64,000 bases of DNA from Nelumbo lutea (GCA_022828595.1 JAKGHH010000008.1:27768378-27832377), one strand, 5' to 3'. Counted from the stretch's first letter, positions 10,327-22,664 are shown. A program made the numbers and translations. Notes: generated by a model not told the origin, from the sequence alone.

Positions 10327-11506
10327 CATAGTTGTCAAGGCACTGCCTAGGCGACTATTCGTCCTTGGCTGGGAACCTTGCCCAAATGCTTTGACTTATA
10401 GCAACTAGGTGACTAAGTGCCCGCTTAGATGACAAAAATGACAAGGTGTGTGCCTATTACAATACCATTTATGTTGTTGTATCTTATTAATGTATATCTT
10501 AATATATTTTATTGTATGCTATATATATCATTTATATTTTGTTTTAGTGCATTACTACTGAAATTTAAAAGATCAAAGGGTTTGAGGAGAGAAAAAGAGC
10601 AATGGAAAGATATTTATAAAAAAAAAGAAAGAATAAAAGTATAGTTTTTTTATTCTCTCTTCAATTAATTAAAACACAAATTTCATCTTTGTTTTTTTTT
10701 TTCTATTTTACTTTACACTTCCATCTTGTATATTTATAATATAAATTCAATAACCTACTTTAGCTACTAGTTGATATGAAATTGCTCTAGTAAATACTTA
10801 TTATAGTTGTATTATTTTGGAAAATAATAAAATTAATATATGTAAAAGAATTTTTATCCTTTAGATGCGATGATTTGCCACACTTTTAGAGGAAATTAAT
10901 GCTATTAATTAAGAGAATCACTATTTTTTTTAAGGTACATGCTGAATGGTATATAAAACTAGGGAACTAGCCATTTTTTAGTTTATATTATAAAATTCTT
11001 ATTACCAAGGCACCAACCTAGGTGACTAGGTGCCCTAGTATCGGCCAAAATCGCCTAGACATCTTGAAAACTATGCGGGCATTTACATTGTCCTATGTCT
11101 TCTTGATTTTTAACGATGTAATCCCATTCACATTCTTTTTTGTATGCATCACATCCAAATTATGACACAAAATTGTCCTTCCAATATGATAAATCAATAC
11201 TTTTCTTATTACAATTATAATAATTAATAAAACTATCATCATGTCTTTTCCTTTTTCCTAGTTCCATCATTCTCTTTTCTAAATTTAAAAGTAATATCCT
11301 CTAACTGCCCTAGAATCACAGACCCATTTTATGTTGTTGGTGCATCACACATTCTTTATTACTATTGAACATTCTTTTTTGAACCTTGATCAAATAGAAG
11401 GAAGTCAGTGACGCATGTAACATACCTTATAGCAATGCTTGAAGTATTCTAGGTGACCAGACACCTTGAAGTTGCACAGAATCGCCAATATGCCTTTAAA
11501 ACTATG
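10327..11506. mobile_element. Non-coding element with inverted ends and ATGTT flanks
   Basis: The ends are CATAGTTGTCAAGGCA and TGCCTTTAAAACTATG, matching at 13 of 16 positions when inverted. The 5-base word ATGTT directly abuts both ends (10322-10326 and 11507-11511). Sub-terminal sequence on both sides and an internal stretch at 11005-11075 carry CCTAGGCGACTAGGTGCC-like words typical of a widespread plant non-autonomous repeat. The interior is AT-rich and encodes nothing I recognise. Confidence 0.6.
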
Positions 11507-12384
11507 ATGTTTATATATACTCTCTTCATATTTTTTGTACTAGTGGTCAAACCCCACCCCCATTCACCCTTCCATCATATTTTCATGCAATGTTTTAAAA
11601 AATTTTAATAATGTATTTGTTTTAGATATGTTATATGTATTATTTTATATTTTTTAATTTTTTTAGCTATATAAAATATTAAAAATTTTAATTTGAGACC
11701 AAAAAGTTTTTTTTCCCACGAAAATAGTGGGGCAAGGTGCCTACAGCTCCTTGAGACAGATCTCAAAAAAGTTGCCCAAAATAAAAAAAAAAATTCACGT
11801 CAATCGGACATCGGAGTGCAAAGTTATGGCCTCTGAGCATGCATTGAGTGTGCAACTTGTGATTCGGTCACTGGGTCAAACAGGTCAACAGTCCAATTGG
11901 TTGGGTCAAACGGTTTTTGATCGTTTGATGGGTCTTGACAGTTTGAACAGTTTGATCGGCCGGGTAAATGGTAGGTTAAAAACATTGTTTTCATGAACCA
12001 AACCAAAACGGATATGAGGTTCTGGGCACTATAACTAAATAATGATTCTATTAATTTAAGTTATGAAAACAAAGAAGTAATGGTGGGTCCTAGAATAGGT
12101 GGGAGATTTAAACCAACATGCTTTTGAAAACCGATTTAGAAATGGAACCACTTTGGTCAAATGGTTCTTGGGTCAAATTGTTCAACCATCCGGTTTGAAC
12201 CTTGGTCGAATGGTTTTGGGGTCCAAACTGGACCTAGAGCCATAATATGTTTTTGGGGTCCAAACCGGACCTTGAGCCATGATATGTTTTTGGGTCAATT
12301 GGTCCGACCATCTGGTCTAGTTTGGAGGTAGATAAGCTTTTTGACCCTTCTACCTTCATTTGTCCTAAAAGAAGGGGAAGTAAG
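11507..12384. repeat. AT-rich spacer and decayed GGTTTGACC-rich repeat
   Basis: 11507-11830 is AT-rich without visible features. From about 11860 to 12320 the sequence is full of words such as GGTCAAACGGTTT, GGTCCGACCAT and CAAACCGGACC, the interior vocabulary of the hAT-type MITE family seen intact at 33085-33342. The copy is too diverged to place ends. Confidence 0.4.
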
Positions 12385-12765
12385 GATTATATGGAGAAGT
12401 GCTAAAGCAACACTAATTTGGATTATGCGGGAAGAAAGGAACAATAGTCTTCTTAGGAAAGGGGAGAAGTAAAGAATAGGTAAGAGATTGCATAATGATG
12501 ATGGTGATACATTGGCTTAGGACCTTAGATTCTTTCTTTCATTGGTTCTTTGATGATGTATGGAGAAATTGGGTAGTGGCAAGAAGTTCCTCCACGAGAA
12601 AAAGAAAAAGTTCTATTGAAACCTCTTGCTGAGAACTTCGTGAAACTAAATTTTGATGGGAATAACTAAGGCAACCCAAGCCCCCTAGGCATATGTGGGG
12701 TGTTGAGAAACAAGGAAGGGAACATTATGGCTTTATTCTCTAGTCTTGTGGCAATGAGGGATTCT
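12385..12765 (+). pseudogene. LINE 3' region: RNase H start, plus strand
   Basis: The plus strand reads IWIMREERNN (the end of a zinc-binding RT tail) and, after stops, VKLNFDGNN then GICGVLRNKEGNIMALFSS, the start of a plant LINE RNase H domain. Several stops and shifts interrupt it. It is cut off near 12765 by a GGTGCAAATGG-type repeat. Confidence 0.6.
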
Positions 12766-13305
12766 TAAGGGTGCAAATGGATTGAATTATGGTCCATTTT
12801 ATGATTGAAGCTGAAGTCAGAGCTCTTTTTACCACGATGTTTGTGGTAATAGTACTGATCAAGTATCAAATTATAAGTAATGAGTATTGTATCTGACAAT
12901 TTGGATATGCTTTTGAAATGCATGGATACAGAGGAAAAATATGGAAACACTTAGATATGCTAGGACAACACATAGCCATAAATATATTAATAACACTGAA
13001 TTTAAAATCAAATAGCCGCAAATAATGTATAAACATATAGGAAATGTATATTTTAATGGTATATATGAAAAAATATATTATAATAAATATAGCTGGATGC
13101 ATAAATATCATATAATTTTATAGATAATGCATCAATCAAGAGTCCAAGACATACACTTCTTATATTTTAATAATTATATCAATTATTCTTTTTTTTTTAC
13201 CTTTTTCACATTAACAAAAAGTCGATCAAATATTAAATTCTTAAGTATAAATTAAAATTTCAATTAATAAGTTATAAAAATATATAATTTCAATTTTTAA
13301 TAAAT

Positions 13306-13361
<56 letters not shown>

Positions 13362-14229
13362 ATGTGTGTGTGTGTGTGAAACTGTTTTTGTTATAAATGT
13401 TGATTAGTAGAGTTGATATATTCTATTTAATATTATATTGCTAAATATTTTGTAAACATTTTTATTTTTGTAAATATTTGATATGTTTCTATTTAATGTA
13501 AGGTATATATTCAATACTAAAATAATTATTCTATTATTAATATTTTATTTGCATAAATTTCTTGAGTTTAAAATGATTTTTTAATTATGAATTTGATAGA
13601 TTATTTATTCCATTAGTTTATGAAATTTCAATTTTGAATATTATTCTTTTTAATTTTTAATTGAAATTGTTAAATGTAAATATGTATTATTTATTTGGAT
13701 TACATGTAGTATGTAAATACAATATTTAATAAAAGTTATTTTATTTCAATTATTAACACAAGAATTATGATTGTAGTACGTGGTGTGTTGAGAGACTCGA
13801 GTTTGAATTGCTCTAATGTCAAGTTTATTTTTTAATTAAATGGCATGGTGGTCTCCGATATGGGCTGATATGCAAATCTGATACGCACAACAGGATATAT
13901 TTCTAGTCGTGGTGTATTTCATGCTGGGTAGGGTCTATATCAATACACGCATTCTTAGACTAAAAAGTTCTCTACCACTTGAAGGTAGTGAGGGTGAGTC
14001 AATATGATTCGATCCTGTTGAAATGAAATATTCCAAAAATGAAAATGAAACATAAAAAAGGAAGGGCAGAAACAAAGAGAAGAAAAACAACAGTTTTACC
14101 TAGCTCTTTGATTCGTCGTCACCGAAACAAAGGGAGTGAGTGATTTTTTAGGGCTTGAACCAACCAAATTATATCTTCAATCACAAAATGACTTTAATAC
14201 CCCTCATTACACATGAAAGAGGTGCACAC
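12766..14229. other. AT-rich intergenic sequence
   Basis: Very AT-rich, with a composite microsatellite at 13309-13378. A segment at 13850-13950 carries GATATG/GATACG words shared with 21290-21540 and 55260-55320. I see no gene. Confidence 0.5.
13309..13378. repeat. (TA)n-(TG)n compound microsatellite
   Basis: About 22 TA units followed by TATG units and about eight TG units. Confidence 0.95.
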
Positions 14230-14239
14230 GTGTTCATTA

Positions 14240-14944
14240 GAGGTGTAAATGGATCAGATCATGGTCTCATCTTATTTGGTCAAATTCGGATCTCTCCTGT
14301 TCGGATCTTTGGGTTTGATCGAATAATAGGAACTGATTAGAAATCGGATTGAATTCGAATTATGGTTTCTAAAATTGAATCGGTTAAGGGTCTGTTATTG
14401 GTTCGAATGGTCTGACCGTTTGACCCAAATAGTTGGCTTGATCTGACAAAAAAAGTAAAAAAAATTGAAAAAGGTCAAAATCGTTTGAACGGTTAATCGA
14501 TTGGGTCAGCGGTTTGCTAACCAAAATCAATGGTTTTGGGGGGAAAATGGAACTTGATTGGTTTCCGGTTTTTCTGGTCCGGTCCAGTTTTGAAAACCAT
14601 GATTTGGATCATTTATATTCGATCCGATACGATATATATTATATTTTTATAAATTTGTTATATTATTTATTTTTTTATAAAAAATGTATATACATATATT
14701 TATGATGAAAATAATTAAAAATTACTTGTATTTTTGTTTTTTACTTTATTTAAATTAGTATATTTTATTTTTTTAATAATTCATTATTTAAAAAAAAAAC
14801 AAGTCGGATTGGACCAGATCTGAAGATCTGAGTTATCGATTGAATTCAAATTCAAATAGAGTCCTATCAGATCCAGTCAGATCAGATCCGACATGAACAG
14901 TGTCAGATCGGATTCGAATCTGATCAAATCCGTTTGCATCCTTA
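14240..14944. mobile_element. Mutator-like non-autonomous element with 10-bp duplication
   Basis: GTGTTCATTA occurs directly outside both ends (14230-14239 and 14945-14954). The ends are inverted and related: GAGGTGTAAATGGATCAGAT on the left and ATCAAATCCGTTTGCATCCT on the right. The duplication length (9-10 bp) suggests a Mutator-type origin. A second MITE (14361-14601) is nested inside. Confidence 0.7.
14361..14601. mobile_element. hAT-type MITE, nested
   Basis: Ends TATGGTTTCTAAAATTG and CAGTTTTGAAAACCATG are inverted copies of the termini of the element at 33085-33342. The 8-bp flanks ATTCGAAT (14353-14360) and ATTTGGAT (14602-14609) match at 6 of 8 positions, consistent with an aged hAT target duplication. 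Confidence 0.7.
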
Positions 14945-15242
14945 GTGTTCATTACTTAAAAAGTAGCGAAAATGAACAACTCGTTTCCTGTTTTTGTGTT
15001 CATTGACAAAATCATCATTTCTCAAGAACGTCATTTAGGGGCTTTGTTTTTGTTTCCAACCTAACAAGAATGCCTACTTTTTTCTTCCCAAACATATTCT
15101 TGTTCCATGGAGCATTGGGAATAGTAGGAACGCTCCCGTGGAACGATGCCAAATGGGGTCTTAGTTATCAATATCGAAGGAAGCTATGTTTTCGTAGTTT
15201 AGATCAATCAAAAGAGCAAAATGGAGAACAACTCATCACCAA

Positions 15243-16088
15243 GAGTGTCAATTGGACTGGATTTGGTGCAATCAAATCCAATCCAATGTGGGTCAAATGG
15301 ACCAGGTTCAATCCAATACATTGAATATTTTGGACCAATCCAATTCAATCTCTAAACCATCCAATTTGTTCAATTTTGCATATGTTTGGCATCGATGCTG
15401 CAGTTGCAGCACCATTTTATGAGAAAATGGTTCTGTTGATGTGTGGTTGGAAGCACTGTTTTCTCAAAAAATGGTGCCTTTATTTTTGTTTGGAAGGTTG
15501 CTGCTACATAGGACGTTTCCTAGAGTAACAATAACTTTTTCTGGTTGGTACCAATGCTCTAGGAAATGTTTTCAACATTGGTACTTATTATCCAGTGCCA
15601 CATCACTACTCTATTGGCAACAAGGAGTTGCAGCTCTAGGAAATGCCAAATTTGGCGTTGCTCCAAGCCATGGCTTACCGATTTCTGAGACATGGCTTGG
15701 AGCACTGTTTTTTATGAAAAAACGCTTCCAAATAAATGCCCGTTTTTTGGAACACTGTTTTTTCCAACGTGGCACTGATGTGGTGTTGTTGCTCCAGGAA
15801 ACGACAACGATGCCAAACAACTACTTTATTTTAATTTAGACTGGCTCCAACTCAAACTTGATCCATTGACACCTATATTCGTAGCTTCTATCAATGGACC
15901 AAATATTGGCTTAATCCAACTTAGTCCAATGTAAATTCATTACGGGTAGACCAGGTCCAATCCAATCTTGGGACCATTAAATCTGGACTGGTCCAATTCA
16001 GTATGTCTTGTTGGTCCATCCAATCTATCCAAATTGATTTTGGTTTGGATGGGGTTCAACCCAAAACCAGTCCATTGACACCCCTAGT
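15243..16088. mobile_element. Dispersed GTGTCAATTGG repeat, interrupted
   Basis: The left end GAGTGTCAATTGGACTGG and the right end CCAGTCCATTGACACCCCTA are inverted relatives. The same family occurs at 39225-39590 with matching order of sub-blocks. This copy is longer because another element (15383-15819) sits in it. No coding sequence. Confidence 0.6.
15383..15819. mobile_element. MITE with 12-bp perfect inverted ends, nested
   Basis: The ends TGTTTGGCATCG and CGATGCCAAACA are perfect inverted repeats, 437 bp apart. Compared with the related repeat at 39225-39590, this segment is extra. A target duplication is not clear. Confidence 0.65.
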
Positions 16089-16640
16089 TAGGGGTATTTA
16101 GATCCAAATGGATGGATCCTTGTTTCTCTTTGTTATCCACCAACATATATGAATAAGCAATATCCTAATTCGAATCTGATTAAATATTTGAATGTTTGAT
16201 TCGAATTTGACCAATTACTTATTTTAGGTAATTAATAAATATATAAAATAAATATTTTATTTATTTAAAGTTTATAAATATATAAACTATTTATATAATT
16301 TATTTATTATATATAAATTATATAAAACATTTAAATATATATATATATATATAAATTAATAATTGATTGAATTCGTAAATTTATTGGATCATATTAGATC
16401 TTATCGGAATTTGAACCTAATTAGCTAATTAGTATGAATAGAATATCCAAATTTGTGTAATTAAATATTTTAATTATCCAAATTCAATTCATTTTCTGTC
16501 GAATCTCGAATTTGAAATCGATTTTCAACTACCGTTGACACCCTTAGATAGCTAGGGTATGATAAAGATTTCTATTCAACATAAAGAGGACAAAGAAAGA
16601 AAGACCGAAAATGAAAATTGCTCATGACAAAAAAAATGGA
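16089..16640. repeat. AT-rich repeat with GGTGTCAA-type ends
   Basis: AT-rich interior bounded by ATCCAAATGGATGGATCC near 16110 and CGTTGACACCCTTAGA near 16535, resembling the termini of the GGTGTAAATGG repeat group. Boundaries are uncertain. Confidence 0.35.
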
Positions 16641-16944
16641 AATTTATTTTTAGAAAAGATTTTATGTATAAAAAAATATCTATTTTTTAAAGTAATATGT
16701 AACTGAGGGGTTAACCTGGTCAGTTGTTAAATGAAGTAAGACTCTATATGACATGATTAGGAACATTTAAATAAATAAAAAAGAGCTTCCAAACCCCGAA
16801 CCACTTTTGAACATTCAATGAAAAGGATTCAATAAACAAAAGCTTCAGGATTCACAAGATGCACATCTGACGGCTAGATATAACCAGTCTTTTTCACAAT
16901 TTCGTTAAATAAAGAAGCCAAGAGCCTAGAGTGACAGAAAGAAA

Positions 16945-17171
16945 ATGCTGGTCACAGAACGGAGCTTTATCACCTCCAACTTCTCTCCTTATCTTCTCTT
17001 TCAGAACAGAAATGGAAAGAGATTCAAACTCAAACCCGCATCAGCCAGAAAACGAGATTCCACTGAGAAACTGGGAACACAACGAGAACCCATCTTTCCT
17101 TTGAGAGTGTCAAACGTCCTCCTCGCCAGATCTGCGGTTGCCGTCTTTGGTTTGGGGTTCATTGATTCTGG

Positions 17172-17209
<38 letters not shown>

Positions 17210-17439
17210 GTCTATTCTGATAGCATATTTTATTCTAATAGGTGGTTGTTTCAATTTGTGTTTCTGAATCCATTATTTGAACATCCCAATGCTTTCTGTT
17301 CAGGTACAGTGGAGATTGGTCAAGAATTGGTGTGATTTCAAAAGAGAGTGAGGAGTTATTAAAGATTGCTTCATTCATAGTAGTGCCTCTGTGTCTTATT
17401 CTCATATTCTCTTTCTCCAAGCAAGCTGAAGAGGCTTAA
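16945..17439 (+). CDS. Predicted plastid membrane protein, unknown function
   Basis: Two exons, 16945-17171 and 17304-17439, join in frame (donor GG|GTACTC, acceptor CAG|GTACAG, rebuilding a glycine codon) into a 120-aa protein. Residues 1 to about 50 are rich in Ser, Lys, Arg and Asn with almost no acid, as in a chloroplast transit peptide. The mature part reads LLARSAVAVFGLGFIDSG, then YSGDWSRIGVISKESEELLK. A strongly hydrophobic helix (about residues 95-113, IASFIVVPLCLILIFSF) follows, with a short charged tail KQAEEA. The intron begins with a (CT)n run right after the donor. I recognise the pattern as a conserved plant protein without an established function and give no symbol. Spliced coherence and the transit-like N-terminus argue for a real gene; neither neighbour is genic. 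Confidence 0.75.
17174..17203. repeat. (CT)n microsatellite at a splice donor
   Basis: About 15 CT units starting two bases after the donor GT of the small gene's only intron. Confidence 0.9.
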
Positions 17440-18378
17440 AATTTTCACTGTACCAGAGTATTTGAATATTGCCACAGGCAGTCTGTTCCTTAACTGAAAT
17501 TTAAGTGGCAGAGCTCAAAGTATCTTTTCAATGCCACAGAAACTAATTTAGCAATCACATAACAGTACAGGACACTATACTCCTTGCCAGTTTTTTTTTT
17601 TTTCTGGGTAAAGCATCCAAATTCAATTTCGAGTTTATTTCTGGGTGATCTGCTAGCTACATTTAAATTTGTCTTTCTTGCCATTTATATGAAAACAGAT
17701 TAAAACTAAGAAGGGGTGGCAGACAGAACTTTCGCCGTAAATACAGAAAAAATGATAGCTGAAACATTTCGGTATGAAAAATTTATGTTCGTTAGGGAGA
17801 AACAAACGCAGCCTCATGGATTTTCTAAATAATCATAAACTAACTGTGTTAACCGCTTTCATTTTAGGGTTGTTTTGGTTTGCCGGAATATAGGTCTGGA
17901 ATCAGAATTAGAATGCTGGACCAACTGTTTGGTTGGGTGGAATAGGAATGCCTCCATTCCACCATTCCCCCTTTTGAAGGGATGACCATTCTCTCTCCCC
18001 TCTCTTGGAAATTGGAATGAATCACATTCCAGCTGATTCCAATTGTTACTTAGGTTGATATTTAAATCAAACGGACTATGGGAATAAACTATTCTTATTC
18101 TGATTTTGAAGGGTTTTAATTCTGATTCCGATTCCAATTCCAATTCCATTAGCGTTAAGAATCATACGGTTGATTGATTTTGAATTGGATGCTGGATATT
18201 GCTAGCCAAAGGGCAGCTTACTTCATTCACCGCCGCAAATCACAAAATGGCAAAACCAAATCCCTGATAATTTGTAATTAATCAAGTGGTTGACCCGCCC
18301 ATACTTCCTTGCACACAAAACTTAAATAGAATCAATATTTCTATCAGTCCCGCTTTTACGAGTTGAGATTTTCTACCA
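17440..18378. other. Intergenic with a GATTCCAATTCC-rich repeat
   Basis: 17440-17860 is the likely 3' UTR of the small plastid-protein gene and spacer. From about 17868 to 18150 the sequence carries GGAATGG and GATTCCAATTCC words on opposite sides, as in the MITE at 34401-34704, and starts GGTTGTTTTGGTTTGCCGG. Its right end and target duplication are unclear. Confidence 0.45.
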
Positions 18379-18494
18379 AAAATACATGTTCCAACCCTCT
18401 ACCAACATGATCTAACACCATGAGATTGAGACCCACTATAAAAGTGGGATCTGGTGTGAGATCATGTCGGTAGAGGAGGGTTGGAACGTATTTT
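18379..18494. repeat. Compact near-perfect hairpin
   Basis: The arms AAAATACATGTTCCAACCC through ACATGATCTAACACC (from 18379) pair with the segment ending at 18494. The latter reads GGTGTGAGATCATGTCGG, then GGGTTGGAACGTATTTT. Only short bulges interrupt a stem of roughly 50 bp with a loop of a few bases around 18438-18443. Confidence 0.8.
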
Positions 18495-21285
18495 GTTGAC
18501 AGGTGGGATGTGGGTTTGGGCCTGGTTAGGTTGGGTTGGACCACCATTGTTGAACTCCTAATACTAACTCTGACCTCACCCAATTAATTCGGCGGGTCTG
18601 ATTTTTTTTTTTTTTTAGCAATACCCTACATTTTTTTGTCAGTAATAGGGGTGAGAAAATGGGTAAGTTCTATTAGGAACCGAATGTGACGCCTTGAACT
18701 GACCCTATCCAATATGTTACAGGGTAGGGTCTGGCTCTAAATTCTTGGAACTGACCCTCATAGAGGCTGATTCTAGAATCTAGGGGTTTACCCTGATGAA
18801 CCAATATTGGTTGGCCTTGGAACCGAATTTGCCTTCAATTAAACCCCAAAATACTTTTGAGGATGGGAAGATCTTAATGTGTATAATAAATAATGTAAAA
18901 TGTAATACTTACAGAATTTAAATTATAATGATAAATTTTGGACCATATATTAATATATTATGATAATCTATATATTAAATTACTCAATTTAATCAATAAA
19001 GATAATATAAATTTTAAATTATATTTATAAAAATCAAGTTTTTAAAGAAAACATTTCATTTTTTTAAATGAAAGAATAAAGAAAGAACAAATTTCACCGA
19101 TAGATCCTGTAACTGACCTTGGAATCGCCAAGATCAGAACTGACCTTCACAAGGTAAGTTTTAGTTTCATACACATAAATCATTGCTAGAAACTTAACAC
19201 ACAAGTAAACATGCATACGTATTTATATTATTTATTTTTATAAACATAAAGACATATTGAGCTTGGATGGGACCAAATTGTCCAAAGCCTCAATCCTAAT
19301 CCAACCCAAAGTTAAGTAGAGTTTATATTTTTTTAGCCCTAAGCCCCTGACCTTTAATAACTAATGAGCCAAGCAAAGACATTACTAACAATTTGGTGCT
19401 CATCAAGTTGAAAATTTAAATAAAACAAGATTTAAGAGAGAAACATCACTTGATTAATTAGATTAAAAATTAAAATATCGATATGATGTGTCCTATATGA
19501 TATCAGTGTATCCAAATACCTCAATCCTGGGTTGAACCCAAAATCATGCACTTATTAGAGAAATTTATTTGAAGATTAATAGATATTTTAATCATAAGGC
19601 TGTCATCAATAAGAATTTGCTTTCCAAAGGTATGGATAATCTGACACCAAATATTTTTGAACCATTAACCATATAAAGTAGAGGAAAATGCTTTTCAATC
19701 TCTCCATCCCTTTAGTTTGAATTAAAGACTTTGCCATCCAAAATCATATTTGCTCATCCTTATCAAATGTATTTTTGATTAAGAATACAAGAAACAGATA
19801 GCCAAACATTGACTTAATTAAATGATAAGGCAAGTGGTAGTAAAAAACTATTGAAATTTGAATAATGGCAATCCTTCTCACTTGAATACAAATTTCTCAT
19901 GTTCTTTTCTCCACTAGTGCTAATCATGTTTTGTTTGAAAGTCTTCTGATTGAGTAACAAACGATCTTCATCAGGCTTTTTTTTTTGGGATAATGAATAA
20001 CATCATCACTAAAAAGCTATTGATATTTGAAACCATTTTACTTTGTGTTGTTCTTAAAATTTTGCTACCATTTTACCAGTTCGAGGAACTATCTTTAATT
20101 CTTTCAAGTCGTGACATTTATCATTTTATAGGAGAAAAATCTATGATGCGGGAAAGATATGGTATGTAAAGAGTTTTGATCAATCAAAACCCACCCATGA
20201 ATTTTGATAAATAACACTTGATTCACTACCGCATTTATGATTCCAGTTGACTGGTCAGATGTTTTTTCAATATCATATCTTTTCCATATCATAGTTGAAG
20301 CCTTTTATAGGTCATAAAAAAGGATGGAAACAAATACAAATTTATTATTAATAAGTACTTTTTCATTATTGAAAAATAATTTCTATTTTTTATTATTTTT
20401 AAATTGTTTATAGTTTTATGACTTGCAAATTTTTTTATAATTTCATATTTACTGTCTTTGTTAAGCATAAGCATTTTTTTAATCTTTGAATAATTATCTT
20501 TAATATTTATAGGATTACTATTAATTGAATAATTATTTTATTCTTTTGTCTTTTTTATATAATTTTATTAATTGATTTAACACCAAAAGCTGTTGACACC
20601 ATTTCACTTTTTAGAATTTTGCTGTCATTCTTCCATCTTTTAGAGGCGCCTTTAATGCATCAAAGTCATGACTTTATCATTTCATAGGTCATCCAAAACA
20701 AGTACAAATTTGGGAGAACGACGATTCAGCCCAGGGTCAGAATCTTTAGGCACAAAGTACATTTGGGGAAGGTGCCAGTTCGGAATTGATGCCAATTCAC
20801 AGGCGATATGGATGCATAGAGTGTGGGTTTTTGACCTTTCGAATGTTTATAGATTTGTAGTGGAATTCAGAAATCTGCATTAGGCATGTTTATACTTTTC
20901 CGTAGAAATTTATTAGTAATAAGTACTTGTTAAGAGTGACTTGAAGAGAATAGAAATCCATGATACTACAAGCTTAGTTGGTTATTGTTTCAATGATTGA
21001 CTTGATAACTTGCTTCACATCATATCCAAATTATTTAACTAAAATGGTTTTTGAAGTTTTTTTATCACTGAAAACTATTTTCTAAGTTGTATTTATTTTT
21101 AGGTTTTATATATTTTTATGCTTTAAATTTTTTATGAGTTCATATTTCATAAGTATTTTTAGCATTTGAATAATTACTTTTAATATTTGAATGATTATTA
21201 TTAGTTGATTCATCATTTTACTTTTTTTTTTGTTTTTTATACAGTTGTTTTATTTTATTTTTGACTTCTTTTTAATACATTTAGG
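18495..21285. other. AT-rich intergenic, no gene seen
   Basis: Long AT-rich stretch with only short unsupported open frames. A block with the words CTTTAAT, TCAAAGTC, TGACTTTATCATTT and CATAGG at about 20625-20700 is a diverged copy of 20045-20135. Nothing else stands out. Confidence 0.45.
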
Positions 21286-21540
21286 TATAGATTCAAGGAT
21301 TAAAGTATCGATACAATACACTTGATACGAGGTGTATCGTATCCATATTCATGCACTCACCGGCATAGGATACGATACAATTCTATGTGTATCCTGTCAA
21401 TCATGTGTATCAGCACAATATGCCAATGTATAGGGTGCATGTCACACTATATCAGTGGATACAACGTATTCCACTGTATCGGTGGAAACAACCCGATACT
21501 CACCAATATAGATGTGTATTGGACCCTAATTTGATAACAT
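21286..21540. repeat. GATACGATAC-rich dispersed repeat
   Basis: Contains many GTATCGATAC, GGTGTATCGTATCC and GATACGATAC words, some inverted to each other. Related words occur at 13850-13950 and 55260-55320. Probably a non-autonomous repeat; ends not defined. Confidence 0.45.
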
Positions 21541-22655
21541 ATTCAAACCTTGATTTAGGATTTAATTTTCTACCAAAAAATTAACAAGAACTGAAAGTTA
21601 TAAAATTAATTTATTTTATTTATCTTAAATCATTTATACATTTTATTTTACATGTAAATTATATGTTAAAAATGAAAACATATCTATTATAAAAAAAAAG
21701 AGTTATTATTTATATAAATACTAAATAAATAAAATTTCCTAATAAAAAGTTTAATAAAAGTTGTAAATTATAAAAATAATTTATTTTATCTACCTTAAAT
21801 TATTTATATGTTTTATTATAAATTATATTTAAAATAAACAATTGTACGTTAAAAATAAAAATACATTTATTATTTAAAAATAGAGATTATTTATATAAAA
21901 GTACTAAATAAAAAAATTTCCCAAAAAATTCAAGTTATAATTATTTGTAATGTCTATTTGATGGGTTCAAAAGCCGATTACAATACACACCAATATGTAT
22001 TGATAAATATTTCTGAGTGGTTAATTTATGACTTAGCAATGTACGAGTTAGCATAAAATATAAAAACACTTATCCACCTAGCTACACCATCAAGCTCAAC
22101 TGGTGAGAGGGTTGGGTTGGTTTAAATGAATTGATTCGGTCGGATGGGTGTGGCTAATGGGCCTAGATGGTTAGTGGGTGCATTTTCTTCAAACCATTTC
22201 CAACCAACCAACCCACCCAATTGCAACCCGAAGTGCGAAGGAATAGGTTTCAAACCACAAACATGGGCTTCTTCACAATCCAATTTGGGTCCATGGACTC
22301 AAGACCCATTAAGAATTGGGTCCACTTGCAAACTAGCTGGAGCTTGGAGGGAGCCCCACTGATAATCTATATCACTTTAATTTGTTTTTATTAAGTATAT
22401 TCTCCAAATTCTAAATACCCAATTAGAATTGATTACCCAATGGATTTAGTTGGAAACCACCTTTTCCATACGCATAACAAAACTTCACGAGACCTAGAAC
22501 TGATGCACCTCATATGGGCTGGATCTAGACAAACATTTCCTGTAAGATCCATCACAAATGAGAATATCATTGATGCCTTAGTACGTGTTTGATAACATGG
22601 AAAAGACTAGCGAGCGAGAGAGAGAGATCAGCATGTGACATTCAGATAGTTATCA
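21541..22655. other. AT-rich intergenic, nothing further seen
   Basis: Two AT-rich blocks (about 21590-21720 and 21760-21920) resemble each other, each containing TTATTTTATTTATCTTAAAT-like words, suggesting a local duplication. 22080-22370 is less AT-rich but shows no splice-supported coding sequence. Confidence 0.4.
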
Positions 22656-22664
22656 TATAAAAGT

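Noticed and set aside
15441..15839. 132-codon open frame on the plus strand
   Set aside because: It lies almost wholly inside a MITE with perfect inverted ends at 15383-15819.
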